NCBI RefSeq assembly: GCF_040581485.1
Contig: NC_090130.1
Span: 31,349,418-31,413,417 of the forward strand
DNA: 64,000 nt
Direction: 5' to 3'
Source: Linepithema humile
Lineage: Eukaryota; Arthropoda; Insecta; Hymenoptera; Formicidae
Shown here piece by piece: positions 26,234-40,100 of this stretch; position 1 is the stretch's first letter; every line of letters starts with the position of its first letter. Under the pieces are notes generated by a model. It made no database searches. It was not told the origin of the DNA and worked only from the letters and a program-made list of their open reading frames with translations. A program made the position numbers and the translations under genes.

Positions 26234-29200
26234 CTTTTTCCCCATTCTACCTTCATTATATTGTATCTTTTTTCCCTTCTCTTTCATTAGCATTCTTCTC
26301 ATTTGGAAATCAAAAACGGGATGGAGACATATTCTAACTGAGAAATTAATTCTCGAAATTGAAAATACAGTCATGCAACGTAATAACATTGCCCAAGTGC
26401 AGTAATTATTTCCAAACTACATTCAATACTGCTACACCGTCTTTTCCCCTCTCCAATTTCAATTTACGCGAACTCATTCAAGGTCCGATAGTTCCATCCT
26501 CACAGCCGTATGCCAATCCATGAAATTTCTATTTCCAAGGTGCACGAAATTTTCAGCCATTACGAGGGGAAATTGCAGCTATTATAATAATGACGCGTTT
26601 AATGAGAGAACAAAGGGGGAAGTCGCGCTTGCAGCGAAACCGAATTGAGTCAGGGAGAAAAATCATCTTCAACGAAAGCGAATTATTTTAATTATTTCGA
26701 ACCACTCCGACCGCGTATCCGACTACTATTTCGCTAAGAGATGTACGGTAGAGGCGTATTTATTCGACGTTGCTTCCCCGCGGAAAAAGTTTTAATCGAG
26801 ACGCCGGAGACGCGCGAATCTGCATTCTTCTCGCCGCCACATGCCAGGCGTGTCTCTCGCGTAATTTTTATCACTTCCCTCGGCCAACAGCACTCATTTA
26901 TCTCGCCTTCTCGATTTATCTCTCTATTTTAAAGCTGATTAATCGTATATCACGCGTAGACGAGTTGGCTTACCGCGGAATGTAAAAAAGCGCGGCGTCC
27001 CGCTTCGTGGCTTGACTTGGCGGGATTAAACTGTAGAGACGTGTGCGAGATCGCGCAGGATAATCGCAGATAAGCGGCAGCGTATTATACGGTCGCAACG
27101 AAACGCAAAGCGTTACCAGTGCATGACAGAGCGTAATCGCAAACATTATGAAAATACGGGCTCCACGTACAAAGTGAAAATAGATAAAAGTCAACGAGGT
27201 AGTACAATATCCTTTATATTCAGAGTTCCACGTTCCTTCCTCTCGGATTGAGCGCGTAGCTATGAAGCTAAGTCAAATGACACAGTCATCAATCTAGCTT
27301 GCCATTCCGATTTTATTCAATTCCTGCGGATCCCACAACTCTTTGTCGCGCGAGAGTCATCCGCACTCTTATACCTCGATGAAAAGAATCTACCGCGATT
27401 TTTCCAACAGCTTTTCCTAAACGAATAGCGTGTGTCATTTTTCCGTGGACATTTTCCTGTGTGACGATTCGACATGATGTTCTTTTCGAACCGCAAAGGT
27501 CGACAATGACACGCCGAGGCACTCGTGCAAACACGAACGTCGATTTTGGGCTAAAATTGCTTGGAACAATATACAAGTGTATTTTCGACCGTGAAACGCG
27601 TCTCTCTTGCGTAGAGCCGAGTATTTGACGAAAAACGTTTCTTTTTTTGTTATCTTGATATTGACATATCCGATCAGTCACTCATTGTCAGAGATCCACC
27701 TGACAACGGATCGAGCGCTGCTGCGGCTGCCACCACAGCGTCTCTCCCGTCACCACAGCTGCCGTCATCGTCACCACCGCTACTTCCACCCCCGACAGCA
27801 CTTCAGTCTCTCTCTCTCTCTCACACTCATATCCGCAAGGCACTTCGCCAGGCACTTCCTGCTGATCCCGCATACCGCATCTCGCCAGTGCACTATGCGT
27901 GACGACCGCCACGAGCATAGCCAAAAACGTTTAACCCTCTTGCTAAGTATCACGAGAGCGTCACCCCGAGCCCCCTTTAACGATAACTGTCTTGCTTGCG
28001 ACAAATATGAAAGAAAGATACTTCCTCTTGTCCAACAAAATTTTTAAAAGAAAACATATCTGAAAATTTACCAAAAAAGATGTATGTACAAAAAAATATC
28101 AATTATTTATAAACAACTCTTTTCTCGGTTTATTACTACAGATAATAATGATTTATTTCCATAATATTTTCTGATATTTGTATTGATAAAAAATTACAAA
28201 CTGATATTTTTACTGATATACGATAAAACGTACGATTTATGTTCACGACTGTACGACTGGTCAATAAATTAATTATTACGCAATTGTCACAACAGTCGAA
28301 ATTCAAAGTTGAAACGTGCACAGACATTTACGATGGACGCGACTCGCTATGGTATTTCAATGTATATGTATATGTAGTATACGGTAATGCATACGGAGCA
28401 TCGAGATGCGTCTCGAAATCCCGAAGCTACTTGTAATTCGAGGCGTTGTATACATCTACCTTTTGGGTATCCAATATCCTCCAAGTACTCGAAATACTTG
28501 CGATATCAGAAGCGCCTTGAGGCTTCCACATCGGTTGAAACTCCGGTCTGACGTATCGTTGCGGTCAGTCAACAAAATATATTCATGCGCGATATATTGC
28601 TTACTTTCCCCCCGCCTTCACTTACACGTAAAATACTGCTTACTTTCTCCCGCTGCTGCTGACGCGGCTGATGGAAAGACGGATATTTTAGCAACTCTAA
28701 CGAAAAAGATTTACATCGGCGAGGAAACGCCGATTTTAAATTCGACAGATTCAATATTTTACATTGTATTAGAAAATTAAAATAAACTTAATTTAATAGA
28801 ATTTTTATTCAACCTGTTCGAAACATATATGAAATGTAGTAAAATCAGCGACCTGTAAAAATTCGAAATTTTACAGCAGGAAAAATGTGAAAGAGACTTT
28901 TTTTTACTTCCGGGACCGGATCAGATAAGCGTTCTAGTACGCTAAACATTATCCTTTAATCGCAGGGCCGCCAAGTGAAGATTCATGAATATTCTTATGC
29001 AGAGATGGAACAACGGCGGAACGTGGCGGGCGAGAGGAATGTGTAAATGGAATAAAATTTTCATTTTATTACCGGGCCGAATTCTGCGCGCGTCGCCGCG
29101 GCTACAAAGAAACCGCGCGACGAAATTTGTCCCGGAATATATATGCGCGTCTCGAAAAGCGCAGCACTCACTTAAGCAAATTACCCTTCGTTTAATTAAA

Positions 29201-32200
29201 GCCTTATCCGCAGCTAAGGTATAACGTCGCTGCCGAGCGCGCCGCGTCCTACATATTCCGCTCGGAACGGGATGTTTTCGTGCGAACTTCAAGAAGCTGC
29301 TGCGGCCGTGGCAGCGTAATAACATTTTTCAGGAATCTCGTAAAATAATTCTCACGTGGAATTAATTATATTTCCAACGTGTAATGCGACTAGATTGCGT
29401 CACGGAAATCTTTTTCATGGAAAAGTTCTTTCGCAACTACTTAAGCTTCTCTATCTTTCTTTCGCGCAAGAAAAAGAATTTTAACCCAGATCTTGCGAAA
29501 TTACTTAATTCTTCGTATTTGCACGACGCTAACTTTACATTGACACAAGTAATTGTTGTACTCTCTTAAAAGCACTTTAGACGACTTGTAATTCATGACA
29601 GAGTTTAAGATAGAATTCTAGTTATAATTTTATATGACATGTTTTTCATACGTGTGCATCTCTTGTAATATTCTGTATTGTATAAAATAACAAATTTATT
29701 GCTATTCCGAATTCGTGAATTATAAATCGTCTAAAGCGAATTTTAGCAAACACGGGAAACATTATCGCGCAACATGTATTTGCAATACATTATTTATTAT
29801 TATTATTGAAATTAATAACAAGTACAAATGTTTGATCAAAGCATGTATTTTCATGATTCGTGATTCGATTAAATTAATATCCTGCACTGCATCAGCGATA
29901 TTATTAAAAAATGTGAAAAAGATAAAAATAATGAAAAGTTGTTACGGTCGACTTGATTTTTATCAAATAACGATCTTTTATTGATTCAAGATACTGTCAA
30001 ACATCACTGACACAAAAAACTACTGAAAATCAGATCAGAATGGATCATATCGGATATCCACAGTATGACATAGAATGCGACGTATATCACTTAGCCGCAA
30101 TATAGGTATCGCAACGTCCGTCGGATGAAACCTATAAATGTCCAGATTAAAGGCAATATCGCAGATTTTTTGAAAACTCGGTCACTTTATGTCATTCGCG
30201 TGCTCCGTGCGGCTGAATCCGTACGCGATCGGAAAAAAAACCTCGCACGTGATCGCTTGCAAACATATTCGACACTCGATGGTTTCGCAATCGCCGTGTA
30301 CGAACGATTGCACTCCGAACGGGCTTTACGTCCGGTTGTGATGCAACGCGAGCTGCATTACCAAATGGAAAGCTCGCCGCGGGTACTGCTTCTCCTCCTC
30401 CTCCCCCCCTTCCACCCCTCTTCCGAGAGATTCATTCGACGCGCGAAATTGCGCCGTCGCGCACGAAACGGAACGGATCGCGACGATTTTATTACACGGT
30501 ACTAAAACCCGGTAGATTACCTTTACAAAGTTACCGATCGAAACCGGGCGCCTTTTACAACGCGTACAGCGTGCCGCTTTAAAAATCCGGCGTTCTCGTA
30601 GCGACATTAATTTTTCGCAATTTTGAGAAAGCTAATCCACTCGATTTTTGATGTCTAAAAAATGTTTTTAAATATCTTTTCTAAAAATTGTACCTATACA
30701 TAATATAATATATATACTTTATAATCGTAATTAAAATTTTCTATTATTTGTGCAACAACACAACATAAAATTTTATGTGCTATAAGAAAGTTACGCGAAA
30801 CGTATAGGGTCATTTTCAACTCCCAAAGTGTATCAAAGAGTTAATTTCACCGTCGCACTCGTGAACTCGTGCGTTCAGTCGACTCGCGACTAAGATTGTT
30901 CGCTTTAACAAAAGGCGTTGATTCGTGCGCCGGGAAGGTAATTTCGAGATTCGTCTCAGAAATTACGCGAATAGAGAGAAAGGATTTGTCAAAATAGTTG
31001 GCGACAAATTTAGCGCAAAAATTGCGGACGGCGGTTATGGCACGGCGGAGAAAATTCGTTTCGGAAACTTCAACCTCCGCTAATTTCGCCGATGATCCTG
31101 GCGAAGCTAAACTCGGCGCGCCGAAACTTTTCCGAAAAAAAAAAACGATCTTGCAACTTTCATTAATCGAACCAAAGAAAATGTGGAGTTTTCTGACTCA
31201 GAAAATGCATCGTCAGTTGAAAAATCGGAAAGCAATTATAATGAATTATATCGCGTGACATGCGACTAATAAAGAAAAAAAATAATAAAAATGAATATAT
31301 AGATAGCGCAAATATTTATCGAAAAGTCGAGCATAGATGTTTATCAGTTTATGAAATTATACAGTAATGAGAAAATAATGTAAAACAAAATCTATAAGCT
31401 GTAAGGGATTTTAATTATGAACGGCGTCCTGTAAAACGGGCACTCAATGAAATCGGATCGCGCTAATTTCTTCAATTGCGAAATTTTCCGAGCAAAGTCG
31501 CTCGGAATATCGAGACGCGTGAATCATCGTGCAGCAAATCGAGATCCCCACGTATATCGCTGGCCGCATAATTGGTCGAAATGCGGAATGGATGAGACGA
31601 AGAGATAGAGGAGCGGAGAGAAGGAAGTAAAGGGAGAAATTCCGTGCAGGATAGCTGCCATTAGAAGTGCACGCGGGGAGGAGGATGGAAACGAAAGCGA
31701 GTTCTCATAATACGATCGAGATTCGAAGCGGCGAACACCCTCCCGTCACGAAGTTATCCGCGGATGTGTACGACTTACAGGACTACTGTTGCAGGACTTC
31801 GGGCTCGCCCCGAGACTCCCCTTTCTACGTGCTCACCTCGCGTCCTGTCTACTTCGCGCTGATTTGATTTCGATATCCCGCTGTTCACCCTCGCGGGAAT
31901 TCGCCCGCATAGGCGTTTCTAGGTGTTCGTTTCCTACGGAGAGAAAAGAAATGACGGCACCTTCGCCGGCGGAATTGTTGCGCCCTTTGTGTCTCGTCCC
32001 GTAGATTAGAAACGAAGTTACGCTTCTTTGATGTAATTCGGTATTTCTATTTTGTAAAGTGTCGATCATGATGCTACTATTGTTAAAATACATTAAACTA
32101 TTAATTGTTTAATATAATAATAGTTTTTTTACTTACTATTTTCTCGATTTATTTTATTTTTATATTTTTCTTTAGAAATACTGCACATATACTTTAAAGT

Positions 32201-34130
32201 GATAGAAACTATAATTGGTTTTCTGCATCATCTTATTTTTCTGTCTAAAAAAGCAATAAATTCATTGAATTTAACTAACTCAGCTTTATTTTATGTTAAA
32301 TTATTATTTGATATTTATATTAGCAAACCCGCAATAATATTTAACATAATATTTGAACGCGTACATTGCTCGCTGCATAATGTACACATCAGCTGATAAA
32401 TAAGTCAATCTATTTAGTATTGTATGGAATTATGTGTAAAAACTATTTTCATCTTTTAAAAATCTTTTTTGTGGAAATTAATGAAAACAAGTAGTTTATA
32501 TTTCGCACTTATTACGTGATAAAGTTTTCAAACTACGTAAAGGATAAGCTTTCCAGACCGCAATGATCGCGCTGTGCGAGCTGGGATCTGTTTAATGTTA
32601 TCGCCGCCCTTCTAATTTTTTTTTTTTTTTTTCCACTTTTCCATTAAGAAAGTTCTAAGATTTAAATCTTTGCTTCTCCCCAAAAAAGTCGAGCGAAGAG
32701 AAATCGACGTAGGATAGTGGGAAAGAAAGTTCGCCCCTTCATTTTCTTCGCGAATGCTTTATTTAAATCGCCGCGTAACTTCGCTAATTTCTCTTGGCCA
32801 TCGCTCAATAGTATCTTGTTTACTTAATCTCGCTCTCGATATCCTGCCGATTTCTCGGGAGCATCTGCTGCTGACGCGATCACTCTCTAAAAACCACCGC
32901 ATAAAAAGAACAAATTGAAAAGTTTCCTACTGAATCTACTAGATCCGCTTCAATCGATACGGAAAATTCTTATAGTCAATCTGATTACATACATACAAAC
33001 TGATTCGTCGCTATCGAAAAATACTTTAACAGTGGATTTTTCGATAAATGTATATAGCAAATACTCCGTTGTGTAAAATCTCCAAACATTTCTAAGTGAC
33101 AACATACACGAGAATACGAGAGATGCCACTAAAGTACCGCAAAGAATCTTGCGCAAACCGAGTTTTATATAATTCTTCTTCAAACGCATATTTTCAAGCG
33201 AATTTTTGAACGCACATTCTTGGATGCCAGTGCGATAACTAAGGCCGAGAAACGTTCGCTTCTTCTTCTACTTCGATAATGTTGGAAACGAATTTTTTAT
33301 AGGACTAAAAATTCCTACTGCCTCCTATTATAAAAGCGACAACGTAAGAACTCTTAAACTGCCCAACCTTTGCCGGGTAAATAAAGAGTTAATGTCCCAA
33401 TTCCAATCCCATTCACCGGATCTTACGATATCAGTTGTATAAGCATCAGACGTTTGTATCGATCGGACGGTGAAAAGCTATCCGACGCTGCTACGGCGCC
33501 GGAGAAATTTCGACGGGTTATCGATTCCTCATAGAGTTTTACAGGCTTGTAGGGCGTAGCAGCTAAGCAAAATAGAGCGCGAACGCTGATACGCAACATG
33601 AGTACGCGCCCGCACTGCACTCGCTCGCTGTTGCTCGCGACCAAGCCAAGACCCCTTGATTTATGGGATACTTGCAGCGAGTCAAGAACATCTTGATTTA
33701 TGGAACATTTCAACTGCGACCGCGTGAGCACGCGTGCGCGCGCGTACCATCGACGTTTACACGCGTCTCGGACTCAAAGTCTGTTATCGAGTAATAAAAC
33801 ACGTTTCAGCCATGAAATTTCCGCGAAATAGCATTTCGCCGCGCGGCGTATTTACTTCCAAGGCTTGAGAATCTTTGCCGAAGCGCAAATAAAATCGATG
33901 ATGCGTCGTTATTCCTCCCTTGATCGAGCTTGATATATTCGAAAATCATTTTTGAATGTATAATAAAAAGGTGCGACCAAATAGTATGGAAGATTAAAGA
34001 AATATTTAACGGTAGAGCATTTAATTTTTCTGAACATCTAAAAAGATTGAATAATTATCAAATAAGACGTATATTTATTTGTAAGATAGTTAAGTCATTT
34101 TTCTATTATATTTTAATAGAGTTTAATATG

Positions 34131-34184
34131 AGTTATATATGATTATAGTTTTATATTAGTTATATATGATTATAGTTTAATATG
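34131..34184. repeat. 27-bp tandem repeat, two copies
   Basis: Two adjacent 27-base copies share AGTTATATATGATTATAGTT and differ at two positions near their 3' ends. A partial copy (GTTTAATATG) precedes them at 34121-34130. It is intronic. Confidence 0.85.
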
Positions 34185-37100
34185 ATGAAAAATTCTAATT
34201 CTACAATACAAGTTATTTTATAAAAACAAAAATAAAATATATTTCGCACGAAAAAGCTTGCAAAACTGTATGAAGTGTGATCTAAATATTGCAAAAATAT
34301 TGAAGTGCGAAGCTGCCACTACTCGTTCTATAAAACGAAGCCGACAATATGACTGCGGTTGGCACGTGATGGTTTAGTAATTACTCGCAAGCCATCTATG
34401 AAAAGCACACATGCTTCGTTTTATCGCTAGACATTGACCGTTAGCAGTTGAAAGTACATACAAACAAAGTTCAGCTCAATTCCACTAGCTTGCAACATAC
34501 TGTGGGCGCAAAAAGAAGAGTGTACATTAAACCGCGTAGTAGTCCATGTTCTTCAGTCTGAAAGATATCCCAGGAGGAATCTGTAAAACTTTAGTACTTT
34601 GTTCTTCGAGTAATCTTGAGCAAAGAAAAAGTCACATAAGAAAAAGGCCAATAATAAAAAAAAAAAAAAAAGACAATAAACGTTAAAAGCAATAATGACG
34701 AAACAAAATTAACGTATCTTTCAAGCGTGTTTGTAACATGTTTTTAAATACTCTTGTTGTTTAATTGTCGCTCGTCTCTGAGCCGTCAATGACATTGATT
34801 GGACATGTTGATAAGTTTCCAAATTCTATTTGATTTGCTTTCGATTATCCAACTTTAACAACCTGACGCGAGTAAAAAGGCCGTTCCGTTCGCATCGATT
34901 AAAAGCGGAATGTTCTATTTCAATTTCAAATATTGCGAATCGGAGCGACCGACGGTAGTTGGCTTGTTCGAACGTGAAACGATAATACCACATTGGCTTG
35001 CCTTGCCGATGATCCGCAATTTGCATAATTCCCTGCGCGACTTAATTTCCGCCGTCTTACTGCTGCGAAATGAAAATATTCCTGCCAATACCGCGAGATT
35101 CTCACGAAGATCGTTGCTTTCGAAATTAATGCCGGATTAGAAAGCTATTATCGATCTCAGCCGCTTCCAGCCGCTTCAATATAATAATCGAAATTATTGT
35201 ATATATCAAAACATAAAATACTTCAATAAAAATATATATACATAATTCAGATTTAAATAATAAATTCAATTTATATTATTATCATTGTTGTGAAGAGAAC
35301 TTACGGTATTTTCTATTCAGCACTCTTCTCTATCATTAATAATTATCAAAATAATTATTGATTTTACGTAAATCATTTTGATCTAGACGTTCCGGTAAAA
35401 TCGCGGGATAATGTTTTTCCGCCAAATAGAGTACTCGCGCCAAGTTACATGTTACTGTTACGATTCCTGTTATCATGAACCAACAATTGTTTCACGTCTA
35501 TTAAGCAGGTGAATGTAAATTCACGATTAAATCACTGAGTTATTTGATGTACAAACGTTATAACAACGCCCGCCGAGTCGACGTATCCATCCATTATGCA
35601 GCACAGATTTTCGCGAGTCTCAAAGTGCATTAACGGCGCTTATTGGCGCTTATGAATGAGCGCTAGTGTTAATATTAGCGTAAATATAGACCTGCATATC
35701 GTAATCCTGCGCTTACCATTTATGTTTGCCGTGCAGCTTGCTAACGCGCCATTATGAGCATTTACACGCGTGGATTTGAGGGTCCGGTGATTCTTGCAGT
35801 AGAATTTAGTTACCATCATTTCTAATCTAATTAACCTTTGAATGCAGCGCTCTTCGAGACCTGTCTCCGCCCTCCTCCTGCAAATCTCTTTTCCAATATT
35901 TACTTTTTTATGATATTCTCAGTACCTCGATGAAATCGTTTCCTTCTTACAGGTAATTCTCGGAGAACGGTATTGGATTCGAATTTCAATAGTACTCAAT
36001 TTAAATTTATTGAAGTCATATTTTTTCTTCCATTGAAACTTTGCAAAACTTTTATTAAGAGACTTTGCATTCAAGAGATAAAATTTAACTTGGACTAATT
36101 TATACTTATTTGAATGTATTTATTTAATATAACAAATGTAAAACAATGTTCAGTACGTTAATTTCTATATATTTAATACATTTTTATATTTCTATATTTT
36201 GTATAAAATTAAAACAAAATAAAAAACAGACATGTCAATTTTGCTTGCAATTGAAATAAAGTATTTCGAGTATATAGATAGAATTAAATTAAGTAGCACA
36301 ATTCACAGAAGAAAGATGATTTGCAAAACTTCATAAACTAAAATAAAGTTATATTACATTGCAATGAAGATGTTACTGGAGCAATTCTTTTCAATTACAT
36401 TACAGATGTCATTAGACCAAATCGTCAAAATCACATTACTCGTTCTTAAATAAATTTTTTTTATTATTTTACTGTTGTTGAAAAATCCACTGGAATGGAA
36501 TTATGGAAATGAGACAGTCTTGATTCTAGAAAATACAAATTTTTTACTATTCATGTATAAATTGCATGTCTACTCACGTTGACTGTTTCGCAGAACGCAT
36601 TTCTGGTTTACCGTACATGTTCATTGGCACTAGGATATTTTGCAAACGTGTACACACGCTTGGCACATATGTATGTGGAACGTGTGGCACGACAAACACA
36701 TATACGCGCATAAAGGGCACGATTATCGCTACAAAGGCGTCTACGTGTATTTATGACCGAATTAACCTACGGAAATACCAAGCGCAGTGACATAAATGTG
36801 GTCTCATAAATACTAGCGAACGATTGCGTTTGTATAAAATCGCGGCCAAAGGTAACTGCGACGAAATCGGTCATCGGCGATTTATAAACTTTTCATTTAT
36901 GGCACTTGTACAAATGCCGAGCTGATCTAAATTGTCGTAGCAGATGAAAGTGTCGACCGGTAAAATTAACGGTGCAATGCCCGGATTTTTACTGCGAATA
37001 CTTCCAACCTCGAAACGCCGACTGATAGATGTAATATGAATTTTTTTCTCTAAGGAAACACGAAAATGCACTTTTCCGATTTTTCTGGAATAGTTTTATC

Positions 37101-40100
37101 GCCCAATTTTTCTGCCAATAATCACTATATTTTGTGACTAATATAAAAATCTATAATTTTAACGTTTAAGATTACGACAGATGGATACAGCAGATTATAA
37201 TATTAAGCTAGCGATTTATACTCAATCGTATTCAGATTTGCCAAGTTGCGCGTGATAAAAACGGAAAATTGCATTTTTTTTTATTTTAACGAAATACATT
37301 GCGTAATCGCATTGCGTTGGCGTATTTTAATTTACGCACGAACAGCGAACATCCCGCGCCACTTTATCACATATGAAGATGAAAAATAAATGAGAGAAAA
37401 TTCGCTTTATTAATGTTAACACAATGTTTATCTTTTTTGCTATGTATGCCGTAACGTTACCGTATATATTTTTATTAAAAGTGCACAATACAAAATTGAA
37501 AAAATTGAAGTTTAAATACCTAAATAACTAATAAAACTTGGGTATTATAAGAAACTTCCAATATATGTATATATAAATTTCTCCCTTATAATATATGCGT
37601 ATGTATTTTTTAATTTTAAAGTAAAAATAAAGAACTAGAATATATAAAAATTAAAACGCTGGGGCAAAATTTTTCATCAACTTTTTACTGAAGAAAAAAC
37701 AGATTATAAATCTAAATTAAATTTGGATTATCTAAATTTTTGAGACAGGTGAATATTTTGCCAATGTTTCTTTCTTTCTCGCCGATGAACGTTATCAGTC
37801 AGAAAGAAAGAGAAAATTACTGCGGGAAAGCGAGACAAGAGCGAGACGGTCGATGTCATATGCGCCGTAACTGGGACAGCGCGATAGATCGAATTATGTT
37901 TTGCCCGCGCTAACCACGACACAGAGGCGACATGAGGATGCAGCCCGTCATGAAATAAACGAGATAGTGTTACGATAATGCCACGCGATCTTATAATGCC
38001 ACACGTTATTGTATCCAATGTTTATCTCACTTTGCTGTGAATTTATTACTTCACAAAAAAGCTGATAGAATATATTTCCGGACTTGTACTTTTGTCACTG
38101 CAATTTAGATTATTACACATAGCAGAAATTTACATAACGATTCTATGATTCTAATGATTCTACAATTAAACAAATCTCGCCGAAAATGTCATGTAACTTT
38201 TCCTTCATTACAACGTCTGTAAGTTAATATTTATTATTATTACGTATATAGTACGCACATAATTCATGCAAACATATGTACCATAATTAATTCTCTCTGA
38301 ATGGTCAGGAAATTAACACAGTTTCTCGCGTAGATTATATTTTGTGTACAATATTTTTTCTTACTAATCCTATATATGTACACGATATAACTAATTGCCA
38401 CATTTAATTCGTTTGGTCGAATCCACGTCCAAATAATTCATTGAAATACTGAAACATTTACTTCTCTCTGATTTGTCAATATTGCAGAATTAGTCTCTCT
38501 CATATGATATTTTCGTGCAGCGCTATCTTTTATTAATCCTTTTTTCACTATTAATTCACCTTCTCTCTTAATAATTCATCAACGAAATGAAATCTCGTAA
38601 TACTTAGAAGAATACTAACAAATTAAGAATTACAATAAAAAGTACAATAAAAAGTTAATTTAAAATACATGTTAATTTTTGAAATAAATCTTTTAAATAC
38701 AATTGTAAATGAATTTGAAATGCACAAAATATTATATTAAAGAAATGTATTACATTAATAATGAGCAAACAAATATAATACTTTAAGTTCACATGCCTAC
38801 ATTTTATATTAATATGACGTTAAGCTGGAATTTTCTTTCGCGCGTTAATTTTAAGAGATTTTAGTATAAAAGCTCGTATTTCAGCTAGTTAACGCTCCAA
38901 CTCACAAATCATTATTGTTTTACATTCCGCGACAACCTCAATCATTATTCTGCACTGCGACGGGAATCGTTAAGATTCAATCTCGGGTCTCTTGTCTCCG
39001 AAAAGCGACGTCTTCGAGTTGGAGGGTTAATTCCGCAATATCAAGCATTCATTGTGCCGGCTTGGCAGAGAGGCTAATTCCTGTCGATATTCTCTCCATT
39101 CGAGCGAATCCATTAAAAGCCCGACGAGCGACGCGAAACGAAGAAGCTCCCGCCGATCGATTTCCTGTCGGGCCGCTTTTTTTTCCTCGCCGCGGCGATC
39201 GCGGTTCAAATCGGGTCAAGTGCACTTGCACAGCGGCAAACTGCCAAACCGCGATCGCGTCCGCGGCTGGAGATGAATCGGAGGACCTAGTTGGTCATTA
39301 GCATAGTCTATTACCGTTTCCCGTCTTTCTCTCTCGAATAGGCTCCGCGCTGCTCTCGATTGCACTCAATACCGAAGCCGTAGTTCGACCGAGAACCGAT
39401 ATATCCCGTTCGAGCGACGCTGCGGAATCGTCTTCTATTTATTCCATTTTCGAGATGAAAAGGGGGGCGGGGATGAAAGGGGTACCTGATTGCTTTTCCG
39501 ATATTTATTTCAGCAGTTTCCATTAATCATAGATAAAGATCCCCCGCATGTAAGCGCAGTAAAAGGAACCCGATGTAGCCGTCGATTCGAACAAAGCATC
39601 AGATTCTCTCGCGGAAATCTCATTTTTAGTGTGAAAAAAAGAGGCAGGTCCAGTCCGAAAGCCGCATGATATTTCGGTCGCACTTTCATGCATCTTGTGT
39701 TTTTGCACAAGTAAAATATTCCGAACATTACCAATTTGATCGTTCAAAATGCTTTACGCACCATTTGTAACATAAAGCTAAATTAACGGCAAAACATTAA
39801 TGCAATATCACTGCAGAGTCACGTAATTTTCTCCAAAAGTAAAAGTAAAGTACGGAAACGGGATCAAAGTTAAAATTATAATGTCGACCAACATTTTTGA
39901 ACGCAGTAATGAACAGATTTCGGAGTCAGATAATTTACGAAACAAAATAAAAGCAAATAAAATTTAGTTTAAATTTTACATAATTAAATTTAAATTTCAT
40001 ACAACTGCTTTTCAAATTGCAATAATTTTACTTTTTATGCGATATACATATAAATACAATTCGTGTTTTTATTTGATTAAATAAAATTTAAAATAAATTA

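Noticed and set aside
27607..28047. 146-codon plus frame with His/Arg/Ser-rich stretch
   Set aside because: It arises from imperfect CCACCGTCA-type and CT repeats read as codons, with no domain.
38865..38890. TATAAA followed by TCAGCTAGT, promoter-like
   Set aside because: The initiator-like element is only about 16 bases from the TATA sequence, too close for a standard core promoter, and no gene follows.
39202..39216. GCGGTTCAAATCGG, similar to a tRNA B box
   Set aside because: No A box or acceptor stem upstream.
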